Source of the DNA: Fagopyrum homotropicum
Taxonomy: Eukaryota; Streptophyta; Magnoliopsida; Caryophyllales; Polygonaceae
Reading direction: 5' to 3'
DNA length: 64,000 nucleotides
Assembly: GCA_033239125.1 (NCBI GenBank)
Contig: BSWB01000004.1
Coordinates: forward strand, 120,537,235 to 120,601,234
Shown here: positions 1 through 8,761 of the stretch, in pieces
Layout: the number at the start of each line of letters is the position of its first letter
Position numbering within the stretch: the first letter of the stretch is position 1
Made by a program: the position numbers and the translations under genes
Notes under the pieces: model-generated
Databases searched by the model: none
What the model saw: only the letters and a program-made list of their open reading frames with translations
What the model was told of the DNA's origin: nothing

Positions 1-1
1 T

Positions 2-874
2 CATGGGATTCCAAAGATCGAGTTGTTGGAGATGTACTTCAAGGGACCGGACGGAAGCAACCAGTTCAATCTCCAACTACTCTCCGCCGGCACCTTCATG
101 GACATGGCGATTGATGAGGCTTGGGACTTCATTGAGAAGCAAGCCTTGCACATGGAGAAATATACCCACCAAGGAGCTGAAGGTGGAGTTAAAAGAGTCA
201 ACTTTCAAGAGACTCAATCCAACAACAATCAACTCACGTCTTTGAAGAATGACGTGAAGCAATTGAAGGAACTCTTGATGGCTTAAACTAAGAAGGAAGA
301 GCAAGGGCAAAGGAACAACAACAACAACGGGTACCGTAACAACAACAACGGTCCCCGAAACAACAACTACAACAACAACAATAGAGGATCCAATAGCAAC
401 AACTGGAGGGCGAATAACCAAAATCACGGTAACAATCATTCAAACTCCAACTCTAACGATTCCTCTAACCCTTTCCTCTCCCCCCCTTCTTCTTCTTCTA
501 CTCCATTAAAGAGCCAAGGGAAAGGGTCAAGTTCGTCTCAGCCAGAAAAGAAAGACGCAGTTTTGGAGGCTATCTTGATCAAGCTTAGCGCTATGGAGAA
601 TTCTATGACTTCATTTTCGAGGGCCCAAAAGTCCTTCGAACAACAACTTGCAAGTAGGGCGAATGAAGCGCCAAGAGATCCAGGGAAGCTTCCAGCAAAG
701 ACGGAAAGCAACCCTAAGGGCCAGTGCATGGCCATAACAACGAGGAGTGGACTTAAAACTGCAGATCCAATACCTCCTTCGACGCAGACTACCTCGGTCC
801 AGATCCAGTCGAAGAACACCTCGACCGAGATGCCAACCGAGGCGGAGCAACAGAAAGCAGGAGGGACGACTTAA
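2..874 (+). pseudogene. gag: Ath-1 gag, C-terminal part
   Basis: Capsid-type gag C-terminal half of an Athila-like element. The opening residues (IELLEMYFKG, then a block rich in AIDEAWDFIEKQAL) align with the Retrotrans_gag domain seen whole in Ath-3. This is followed by an Asn-rich low-complexity tract (about 310-460) and a Ser-rich tract; I see no CCHC zinc knuckle. The frame is continuous with protease downstream but is broken by TAA at 284-286 (the Ath-5 copy reads Gln there) and TAA at 872-874. The gag-protease linker at 791-845 carries the family palindrome words, read here as Thr-Ser-Thr-Glu. The N-terminus is outside the window. Confidence 0.85.
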
Positions 875-2953
875 ACTTATATTCCACCTCCTGCATACAA
901 ACCACCACTTCCATTCCCTCAGTCCAGAGCCAGAGCACATCTAGACAAGCACTTTGGTAAGTTTCTTGACTTGATGAATAAGCTACATATTAATATTCCT
1001 TTCCTTGATGCTATTTTAGGTATGCCCGCCTATGGGAAGTTCTTAAAAGAAATCTTATCAAGGAAGAGGAAGCTGGAGGATGTTGGTGAAGTTAGGATGA
1101 CATCTAAATCTTCGGAGCTTATCAAGATCATGAAGGAAAAGATGCCACCTAAGTTGAGAGATCCCGGCTCGTTTTGCATTCCCATTCAAGTTGGGGATGT
1201 CACTTGCGAAGCCCTTTGTGATCTAGGAGCCAGCGTGAGCATCATCCCGCTGGAGCTATGTACGAAGATCGGACTTGGAGAGCCCAAGCCGGTCAAGATT
1301 CGACTTTACATGGCGGATCGCTCCATTACCCATCCCGTGGGCATCTTGGAGGACGTTCCGATCAAGTTAGGTAACTTCTATCTACCAATAGATTTTGTTG
1401 TACTTGACATTCCCACAGATTATCCTGTTCCTATTATTCTCGGGAGGCCATTTCTAGCAACTTCGGGTTGCAACGTGGATTGCAAGAACGCCAAGTTGAA
1501 ATTCAACGTTGGTGGCGATGAGGTGGAGTTCGCATTACTTGCAGCCATGAAAGGGGAGCAGCTAACTGATGATATCTTCAACATCTACGATGAAGAAGAA
1601 TCAAGGGAATTGGTGAGCTCTATCCTTATTAACGATCCACTCGAAAGAGTTATAAGCTTCAGTTTAATGGAGGAAGGTATAGATGCTTCTTGTGATGCAG
1701 ATATACGGAGCTTGAAGGCACTGGAAGAAGATCCAGAGGCTAAAACTGAGAAGCTAATCCAGGAGACGAAGATCTCCAGTTTCGGTTCCAGTTGCAGTAC
1801 CTCGACCGAGGCACTTCCTGGACTGAGCGAGGCGACTGAAGAACACCTCGGTCAACGCCTCTGTGCCTCGACCGAGGTTGATGGCGAGATGATGTCAATT
1901 GAGACTTCCGAAAGTCCAGTTTCTGAATCCACTCCACTGGAAGGAGGAAGCAAGGATCCCCCTCAGAAGACACCCCCAGTTGTGGAGCTTAAACAACTCC
2001 CTAGTCACTTGAGGTATGTCTTTATTGGGTCGGATTCCACTTATCCAATTATTGTTAGTGCTTCCCTTTCCGAATCGGAATTATCTAAGTTAATGCATGT
2101 CCTGAGAAAGCATCGAAAGGCTATAGGTTACACCACGGATGATCTTATTGGCATTAAGCCTTCTTTCTGCATGCATAGAATTCTAATGGAAGATAATCAT
2201 AAGACTTCACGGGAACCTCAAAGACGGTTAAATCCGATCATGAAAGAGGTTGTGAAGAAGGAAGTTCTTAAGTTGTTGGATGCAGGTATTATTTATCCTA
2301 TCTCGGACAGAAAGTGGGTTAGCCCGGTGCATGTCGTTCCGAAGAAAGGAGGGATGACCGTTGTGACGAATAAGAACAACGAGTTGATCCCAACTAGGAC
2401 CGTTACGGGCTGGAGGGTTTGCATCGATTACAGGAAGCTGAACACGGCCACACGGAAGGACCATTTTCCACTTCCCTTCATCGATCAGATGCTCGAGCGG
2501 TTGGCCCAGCATTCGCACTTTTGTTACTTGGACGGCTATAGTGGATTCTTCCAGATTCCTATCCATCCGGATGATCAGGAGAAGACCACTTTCACTTGTC
2601 CATGGGGGACATTTGCTTATCGGAGGATGCCATTCGGGTTGTGCAATGCACCCGCTACCTTCCAGCGATGCATGATGGCTATCTTTTCCGAGTACATAGA
2701 GGAGATCATGGAGGTATTCATGGATGATTTTTCTGTATATGGTTCCTCTTTTGATGATTGCCTATCTAACCTTTCTCTAGTGCTTAAGAGATGTGAAGAC
2801 ACTAACCTTGTTCTGTATTGGGAAAAGTGTCATTTTCTGGTTAATGAAGGCATTGTACTAGGACACCTCGTTTCTAATCGAGGTATTGAGGTCGATCGAG
2901 CTAAGATCGAGACTATGAGAAGCTCCCTCCTCCTTGTTCTGTTAAAGGTGTGA
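875..2953 (+). pseudogene. pol: Ath-1 protease and reverse transcriptase
   Basis: Continuous frame with an aspartic protease and an RT. The protease active-site motif DLGAS is at 1220-1234, with the later ILGRPFLATSGC block typical of these proteases. A Ser/Thr/Glu-rich linker (about 1740-1970) carries palindrome words. RT then shows PIMKEVVKKEVLKLLDAGII, CIDYRKLN, YLDGYSGFFQI, MPFGLCNAPATFQ and the catalytic FMDD at 2718-2729, so the catalytic residues are intact. A one-base deletion near 2917, relative to Ath-3, throws the end of RT out of frame, so the residues after IETM are spurious. The ORF stops at 2951-2953 and the true frame continues in the next entry. Confidence 0.92.
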
Positions 2954-3657
2954 GGAGTTTTCTCGGGCATGCAGGTTTCTACAGGAGATTCATCAAGGAC
3001 TTCTCTAAGATTTCTAAACCTCTAACTAACCTCTTGAATAAAGATGTTGTTTTTGAGTTTTCACAGGAGTGTCTTGATGCTTTTTATAGGATTAAGGAAG
3101 CATTGATCTCCGCTCCCATTATCCAACCTCCTGACTGGACCTTGCCCTTTGAGGTCATGTGTGACGCTAGTGATGTAGCCGTAGGAGCGGTGCTTGGACA
3201 GAAAAAGGATGGCCGGACCACCGCCATTTACTACGCTAGCAAGACGCTAGATGTAGCCCAGCGCAACTACGCTACCACTGAGAAGGAATTGTTGGCGGCT
3301 GTATACGCTTTCGAGAAGTTTCATTCCTACTTAGTTGGGGCAAAGGTCATTGTCTACACCGACCATGCAGCCATTCGTTACTTGTTGGCTAAGAAAGATG
3401 CCAATCCACGCCTTATTCGATGGATTCTCTTGCTTCAAGAGTTTGACCTAGAGATCCGCGATAAGAAGGGATCCGAGAACTCAGTTGTGGACCACCTCAG
3501 CCAGCTACCAGAATCTTCCCGCGAGACGGATGACCCACCCATAGACGATTCATTCCCCGATGAGCACTTACACTTGTTGGAGCGTTTGATGGACTTACTT
3601 ACTTCACCCCACGATGGAGGTGAAGTATGGGGTGAGGGCACCTCCCATCTCATTTGA
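2920..3657 (+). pseudogene. pol: Ath-1 RT thumb and RNase H, integrase missing
   Basis: Continues pol after the frameshift: RSFLGHAGFYRRFIKDFSKI (RT thumb and connection), then a Ty3-type RNase H with its acidic residues in CDAS, EKE, YTDH and VVDHLS. The conserved linker (IDDSFPDEHLHLLERL) that should lead into integrase is followed by an unrelated tail (LTSPHDGGEVWGEG) and a stop at 3655-3657. The post-pol stem-loop is only about 40 bases further on. The whole integrase, about 1.3 kb judged from Ath-5 and Ath-3, is therefore deleted. The product could in principle supply RT and RNase H but not integration. Confidence 0.9.
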
Positions 3658-3698
3658 GACGCATTATGGTCCAGCTAGCGACCTTAAATCAAGCGCTT

Positions 3699-3716
3699 CT
3701 TGGGAGGCAACCCAAG
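3699..3716 (+). promoter_or_regulatory. Conserved post-pol stem-loop (Ath-1 copy)
   Basis: CTTGGG-AGGCAA-CCCAAG: a six-base-pair stem with a six-base loop, directly after the end of pol and before the ORF1 leader. The same element is at 30740-30757 (Ath-5, identical) and 16928-16945 (Ath-3, stem AATGGG/CCCATT with the same loop). The paired changes support an RNA structure. The role is unknown; the position between pol and ORF1 suits RNA processing, translation control or packaging. Confidence 0.75.
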
Positions 3717-3719
3717 GTA

Positions 3720-4132
3720 TTGCTTTTTTTTTCCCGTTTTCTAGTCTAGCTTAGATAGTTTTTGTTTTTGCTTTGCTTTGTTTTTGGCGTTCTGGACAGA
3801 CAACAGGGAATATCTAAGGAAGGAGCATAACTGGAAGGACAGAAGTTCGAGATTTTGAGAAGACAGAAGCATCTCGGTCACTGTCAGAGCACCTCGACCG
3901 AGTTGATTCTTGAGCAACCGAGGCGACTAGGGTTTTTGCAGAACCACCTCGGTCCGTACCACCTCGGTCCAGTCGAGACCATCTCGACCGAGGTGACAGC
4001 AGATCCAGGAGGAGTATAAAAAGAAAAAAAATTTCAGTTTTTACTTTTTACCTTCTTCATCTCGACCGAGGTGATTTCTGAGTCTTGTCAGCGACCGAGG
4101 TACTCTGACAGTGTTTGAGAAGAAAAAAAAAA
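3720..4132 (+). promoter_or_regulatory. Palindrome-rich leader between pol and ORF1 (Ath-1)
   Basis: Non-coding stretch of about 410 bases with T-rich and A-rich tracts and a dense cluster of the family word: 3889-3903, near 3954-3961 and 3970-3978, 3981-3996, 4058-4073 (CATCTCGACCGAGGTG) and a half-site near 4091-4102. A polyadenine run directly precedes the ORF1 frame. It corresponds to 29982-30739 of Ath-5, which carries the same words in the same order of compartments. No gene is seen. Confidence 0.6.
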
Positions 4133-5530
4133 AAGAGTTCCGATCGTCGCCTAGCCCTCAGAAACAGATCCTCACCTTCCCCTCCTTCTTCTTCTTCTTC
4201 CCGTCCTTACCGCCCGGTGATCCACGAGAGATGTCGGGTAGACTATGAGCGCATAGCTAGCCGTCCAGTTATCGCACCACGTTTTCTGGACGTGTCAGCT
4301 TTCGATTGCCTAGGGTTAGATGGTGACCTTAGGAGGATGATTGCCACTGTTGGGCTGGATCAGTTTACTGAGATCCGAGCCCCAGCCTATTTGGAGCCGA
4401 CCTTAGAGTTCGTTAGCTCCTTCTCCTACCTCCCCACAGACCAGTCTGTGAAGTACCGGTTGATGAACCGGAACTTCATAGTTCCCTTAGAGGTTTGGAG
4501 AGAGATTTTCGGCTTTTCTGAGCCCACCGCCACCGACTTCCCCTCCCGATCCGTAGCTAGGGAGTTCTGGGGGCAGATTGCTCATATTACCGAGCATGCA
4601 GACAGATGGCGCCCTGGAGATTCCAGGGAGAAGGTCATCTTCCACCCGGCCTTCAAATTAGCCCATAGGATATTCAGCGAGACACTTCTGGCGCATACTG
4701 AGACGCCCCAGAAGATCCAACAGGGCGAGCTCTTCAGCCTTTACTGTATGGTCACGGGGGGTTTCCCAGACTTTGGCTTGATCTTGGCAGAGGACCTGCA
4801 CAAGATCAAGGCTAAAGCGAAGGGAGACATTTGCTGCGGAGGTCTAGTCACCCATATTGCTGCTTATCATGGGATGGACCTCAGTGTATGTACGATGGTG
4901 GCGGCTCCGAAGCCGCTTGGATTACAGGAGATGATCACACGGAGGATTCTAGTTCCCCGTGGTCTGACCACTCCATTTGTTGCTATGCCATGGGAGCGGA
5001 CTGCGCCACAGGGGATCCGCTGGTCTGCACAGTTCACAGTTTTCGATCCGCATTACTGGCAGATAGCTTGGGCCCCGCTGATGGAGGATCATAGGGAGAC
5101 AGCAGCTGCCCCAGCTGAGGCTGAGGAGGAGGAGGATGACGACGACGAGGAGACGGTAGATGAGAGAGATGGTGGAGTCCCGATGGATACAGGGACGGAT
5201 ACTGCAGGTACGAGCGCACCACCGATCATCGACTTGGATGATGAGGAGGAGACAGAGCTTGCACCAGCTGAGACTTCTCCAGTCAGACCTGCTAGACGCA
5301 GGAGGCATGGAGTGAGAGATCGAGCTGCTCACAGACGGATCGATGACCTGACGGATCAGGTTATTGACTCGTATGCTGCATTATCGCTGGATATCCGTGA
5401 GATGCAGGAGCGGCAGCACTATCAGCACATCATGGCCCAGCTTCAGTTCGAGCGTGTCATGGGCTATCCTTTCGATCCGACTCAATATCCGTACGTACCA
5501 CCACCACCACCGCCGGATCGAGACTATTGA
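4133..5530 (+). CDS. Ath-1 ATHILA ORF-1-like protein (env-position ORF)
   Basis: About 465 codons, uninterrupted. Typical blocks are ALRNRSS, FLDVSAFDCLGLDGDLRRMI, LEPTLEFVSSFSYL, KYRLMNRNFIVP, WREIFGF, EFWGQIAHI, LAHRIFSETLLA, GDICCGGLVTHIA and PLGLQEMITRRI. They are followed by an acidic tract (Glu/Asp-rich, about 5110-5170) and a Pro-rich C-terminus (YVPPPPPPDRDY). This matches the plant ATHILA ORF-1 family, which sits where env would lie; I see no signal peptide or membrane span, so an envelope function is not supported. No ATG opens the frame: the codon aligned with the Ath-5 start ATG is AAG at 4133-4135 inside the A-run, so the start is probably lost. Confidence 0.85.
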   Translation, partial: KSSDRRLALRNRSSPSPPSSSSSRPYRPVIHERCRVDYERIASRPVIAPRFLDVSAFDCLGLDGDLRRMIATVGLDQFTEIRAPAYLEPTLEFVSSFSYLPTDQSVKYRLMNRNFIVPLEVWREIFGFSEPTATDFPSRSVAREFWGQIAHITEHADRWRPGDSREKVIFHPAFKLAHRIFSETLLAHTETPQKIQQGELFSLYCMVTGGFPDFGLILAEDLHKIKAKAKGDICCGGLVTHIAAYHGMDLSVCTMVAAPKPLGLQEMITRRILVPRGLTTPFVAMPWERTAPQGIRWSAQFTVFDPHYWQIAWAPLMEDHRETAAAPAEAEEEEDDDDEETVDERDGGVPMDTGTDTAGTSAPPIIDLDDEEETELAPAETSPVRPARRRRHGVRDRAAHRRIDDLTDQVIDSYAALSLDIREMQERQHYQHIMAQLQFERVMGYPFDPTQYPYVPPPPPPDRDY

Positions 5531-5620
5531 GGAGCTGCAGGATTTTCTTATTATATTTTTTATGCAGTTCAGCTATTTATCCGGTGAGTACTCTCATTTC
5601 TAGACTTATATTTGACCCAC

Positions 5621-5646
5621 TGGGACAGTGTGTCCCAAGTATGGGG
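5621..5646 (+). promoter_or_regulatory. Hairpin plus internal polypurine-like motif (Ath-1)
   Basis: TGGGACA-GTG-TGTCCCA (5621-5637) folds as a tight hairpin, followed at once by AAGTATGGGG (5637-5646). The same decamer forms the core of the real polypurine tract beside the LTR, where it also follows a hairpin. Equivalent sites are 28501-28527 (Ath-5) and 41785-41809 (Ath-6), with weaker forms near 10145-10178 (Ath-2) and 16410-16440 (Ath-3). It could act as a second plus-strand primer; that is inference. Confidence 0.5.
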
Positions 5647-6968
5647 TGTTTGTATTTATTATGACTACTCGATGTTATTTGACTACTTTTGATGTATGAC
5701 ATTTCATCGGATATTTTATTTATGCTTCACTTCTGCATTTATATGATTATCTGATATTACATGCATACCTACAGGTTATTTAATTAAGAAAAACGTCGAA
5801 ACTAAAAAAATAATGGTTTTAAAAAAAAAATTTTGACCTCGACCGAGTCAGTTCTGGCCAAACGAGGCGTTTCACCTCGGTTGAACCAAGAACATCTCGA
5901 CCGAGGTGGGTTAACTGAGAGTTTTTCGAAACTGATTTTGTGTTACTTATCTGGATATGACCTCAGTGAAGATCTTGTTTACTAACTGGTTTTAAATTCT
6001 TTATGTGTTTGAAAGGTTTTATAATATGTTTAAGTTGCTAAATGCTTTGTTTGAAATTATCGGCATGTTTAATACTTTGTTTTTATCCAAATTATGTTGA
6101 ATTTGAAGGTTGACACCACAAGATAATTAAGTTCTCTCACTTTCTTCCTGGAAAGACCAAGGCAATTCATTCTTCCCTCTTCTTCTTCTTGATCATGCTT
6201 AGCCCCTCATATACATTTTGCCTCCTTTACCTATCCGGGAATTTGGAAGCAAGCGAAGTGGTGAAAGCAAGTGAAGTTAAAGTTGAGAAGTGGCTGGAAG
6301 TGAAAGTGTTAGAAAGCAATTTTAGGTTTGGGGAAGTCAATCGTGAAGATGAGTAACTCGGCACCATTCACATAGCCGGGTGTTTGTGTCTTGCCAAAGT
6401 CGGATTGAGCGATATTCCTAACGGGTCATGGTATGTGCATCAAGGGTTTGATGCATCTCGAGAAATTGATGATTGCAGATTTCCTAGGCTTCGGTTATTG
6501 TGCACCTCTGTCCATGCATCCCAAAAAGTAAAGTAAAAAGAAAAAAGTATGAAATAAGCAAAGCTTATTGGTGGAAGATGTTGCAAGTCAAAGTGAAAGT
6601 GAAGTTCATCCTTTTCCCGGATTCTAGCACCACATTACCTTACACACATCCCTACCCTACACGTTTCTTGACCTTTCCTTTGGGAAGCCCTTGAGACCTT
6701 GAGCTTGTTGATTGACTTAGTGGTTTAAACTGGATTATACATGATTAATTTTGATAATTATGATTTATTATGCATTATATGATTTTATGCAAAGATGAAC
6801 GACTTTCCTATATTTATAAAAGGTTTCGACCATATTGAGTTTTTAAATTCCATGAAGTATTCTCTTAGAGTGATTTATGATAGTTGCACACCATAAAATG
6901 TTTTTGAAAGACTTTTCATTGATTTATATGACTTATAATCCATTCTATCTTGACTTCTATATGCGGAA
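5647..6968 (+). other. Ath-1 3' untranslated region
   Basis: About 1.3 kb without a credible ORF. Palindrome words occur at 5835-5850 and 5892-5908, with a half-site at 5873-5880. The central part is AT-rich with short pyrimidine tracts. A block around 6330-6500 (starting GGTTTGGGGAAGTCAATC) is conserved in Ath-2 (10720-10910), Ath-5 (27690-27870) and Ath-6 (40970-41140), so it is a conserved element segment and not host DNA. Confidence 0.6.
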
Positions 6969-7007
6969 CTTGCTTGGGGACAAGCAAGGGCTAAGTATGG
7001 GGTATTT
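6969..7007 (+). promoter_or_regulatory. Pre-LTR hairpin and polypurine tract (Ath-1)
   Basis: CTTGCTTG-GGGA-CAAGCAAG (6969-6988) is a perfect eight-base-pair stem with a four-base loop. Four bases later comes AAGTATGGGGTATTT (6993-7007), directly against the TG of the LTR, which is where plus-strand DNA synthesis should prime. The pairing is kept in the other families (11380-11399, 15201-15220, 27214-27233, 40477-40496), with compensatory changes in Ath-3. Confidence 0.75.
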
Positions 7008-7540
7008 TGATAGCATGAATTATAGTCTATATTTTGGGGTTTGTTTGGACGTTTTATCTTTCATAATCTGCATGTTTGTATGTATATTATGTGATTTTAC
7101 TACCATTTCATCTACCTTTGCGAGAATCGAGGTCTACACCTAGTTTTGTTGTAATCGTAGGTAAAATGGCACGTTTCGCATCAAAAAGGAGCAAAAGGAG
7201 TCATGAGTCATTTGGAGCTACATCCAGGGAGCATAGCCATGGATTAAAGATTTACTTTGGACCAGTTTTGAGAGATTTCACATTCAGTTGTGACTCACCT
7301 CAGTTGACCAGAGATTCATCTCGACCGAGGTGATCCAGAGACGCCGACTCGACCGAGGCGAACACCTAGGACGCGGCGAGAATATTTTATTCATGGATAA
7401 GATCTTTTAAAATTGGAAAGTGATCTTATATTTTTGGGCTTGGCTCCTGGAAGGAAGGAGATATGCAGAATCATATATTTTACCTATTTTTATGGGAAAA
7501 GATCTTTCTAAGATATTTTATCTTTGGAGGGTTATTTTCC

Positions 7541-7549
7541 TATAAAAAG
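7541..7549 (+). promoter_or_regulatory. LTR TATA box (Ath-1)
   Basis: TATAAAAAG about 530 bases into the LTR, followed by sequence suited to a start site about 30 bases on. The same box occurs on the minus strand in the four other family LTRs (about 26635-26643, 36247-36255, 39894-39902 and 44113-44121). Transcription would start just after it; the exact start is not visible. Confidence 0.6.
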
Positions 7550-8160
7550 GGTTGGATTTCCACAAATCAAGGAGGCCGCATACAATCACACTATACCGTC
7601 GATCAGGGTTTATAGCACGCAGCAGCAGCAGCCTACTCCAGTTGGGAGAGATTCGAAGAACCTTTTTGAAGGTTGAAGGAAGATTGAAGTCTATAGCTTT
7701 TATAGCTTTTTTGGAGGGTTTTGTAAGATTGTCTTCAATTCCCTCACTTGTTGTCTTGTCTTGTTGGATTGCTATTTAAGGAACGCTTTTGTTGTGATAT
7801 TTGATTCAGTTATTGAAGTCTTTTCATTAAATTCTTCTTGTTCAAATATTCACTTTCTTCCCATATACTTTAATACTTTCATAATGATGATGAGTGGCTA
7901 ATTTCCTTGTGTGATTCTAGGGTGATTGGCTGAAGGTTGTGGGAAAAACAATGATAGAATAATCTTAGATTCCAGTAGGATCCTGAAAGTTCGAGTCTTT
8001 AACCTTAACCCTAAGCATCTCGTTCGGTTGATGAACATCTCGGCCGGGGTGGAATTCTTCTGACCGAGGTGACTTATCTGATCCTAAACTGAGAGTTAAG
8101 TGTTAGAGTTTGCTAAATCTTGTTCTTATTACACCTCTCTGGTTCAATGCAAGCTTAGGA

Positions 8161-8421
8161 TGAGACTTACCCGGTAATTCCTTAGTTTGTTTACCAACGA
8201 TCATAAGTGTAGGTAATAAAGGTTTATCCTTTATTGGGGTTTGAGTGTGCTTCCATCCCATCTTTGTGAGTTAGCCTGAGACTTACCCGGTAAAGGTTGA
8301 TTCTATTCCCTTAGATGGTGTGTTAGTTTGAGGTAATAGTTTTTTATCTTAATTCCTTGAGACTTACCCGGTAAAAGGAGTTACGGTTTTAGATTAGTGA
8401 GTAGTGAGACTTACCCGGTGA
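8161..8421 (+). repeat. Four-copy LTR word TGAGACTTACCCGGTAA
   Basis: Copies start at 8161, 8277, 8358 and 8405; the last ends GTGA. Each holds the near-palindrome TTACCCGGTAA. The Ath-5 and Ath-6 LTRs carry the same set inverted, and the Ath-3 and Ath-7 LTRs carry diverged sets at the same place (for example near 48617, 48738 and 48812). Spacing shrinks towards the LTR end (116, 81 and 47 bases). Confidence 0.75.
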
Positions 8422-8761
8422 TCTACTCCACTTTAGTAAAACCTTCCCACGCAAAAATCTCGACTTTGTCCGCTTATCTTTAGATCTTGAGTTGGAACCA
8501 CAACTAGATGCTTTAATCCCTAGAATTGCATGTTTGCTTTATTGACTTCTTATTCATCTTTGATTGTGTTAATTGCTCTTGTGGTTAGTATTCACGAAGC
8601 TTACCGTTATTGACTTTGTTTCACCGAGTCCCTGTGATCGACCCCTGGAATTTTCTTGCTTTTTACTACGATTGACCCGTACACTGCGGGTTCGCATCCT
8701 TGTTTAAGCTTAAGTCTAGGGTTATAAATTTAAAGCTTGCACACACCGTTTGGAGCGAACA

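Larger units (their letters stand above)
1..8761 (+). mobile_element. Ath-1: Athila-like LTR retrotransposon, 3' portion, integrase deleted
   Basis: The window opens inside gag. In order it shows gag C-terminus, protease, RT, RNase H, a post-pol stem-loop, a palindrome-rich leader, an ATHILA ORF-1-like gene, a long 3' untranslated region, a polypurine tract and a 3' LTR (7008-8761, TG..CA). The 5' LTR and gag N-terminus lie beyond the left edge. No integrase domain is present between RNase H and the post-pol stem-loop. DNA right of 8761 reads as the gag of another element (Ath-2), so Ath-1 is nested in it; the expected 5-bp target duplication is CAAAG (8762-8766), but its partner is outside the window. 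Same LTR family as Ath-5 and Ath-6. Confidence 0.9.
7008..8761 (+). repeat. Ath-1 3' LTR (1754 bp)
   Basis: Starts TGATAGCATG and ends GCGAACA. It contains a TATA-like box, family palindromes at 7317-7332, 7346-7360 and 8036-8051, four copies of a 17-base word (8161-8421) and a conserved block CCGTACACTGCGGG near its end (about 8677-8690). It is the same LTR family as 25511-27194, 35067-36805, 38702-40457 and about 42958-44675 on the opposite strand. It lies against Ath-2 gag on its right. Confidence 0.92.

Noticed and set aside
300..470. AAC-rich tract that looks like a trinucleotide microsatellite (also about 33660-33780)
   Set aside because: It lies in the gag reading frame, encodes an Asn-rich linker and is shared between copies, so it is low-complexity coding sequence.
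4115..4135. Start of the Ath-1 ORF1 frame at 4115
   Set aside because: The first codon there is TTG, not ATG, and the residues before 4133 come from an A-run. Alignment to the Ath-5 start (MSFDRQL) places the ancestral start at 4133, now AAG.
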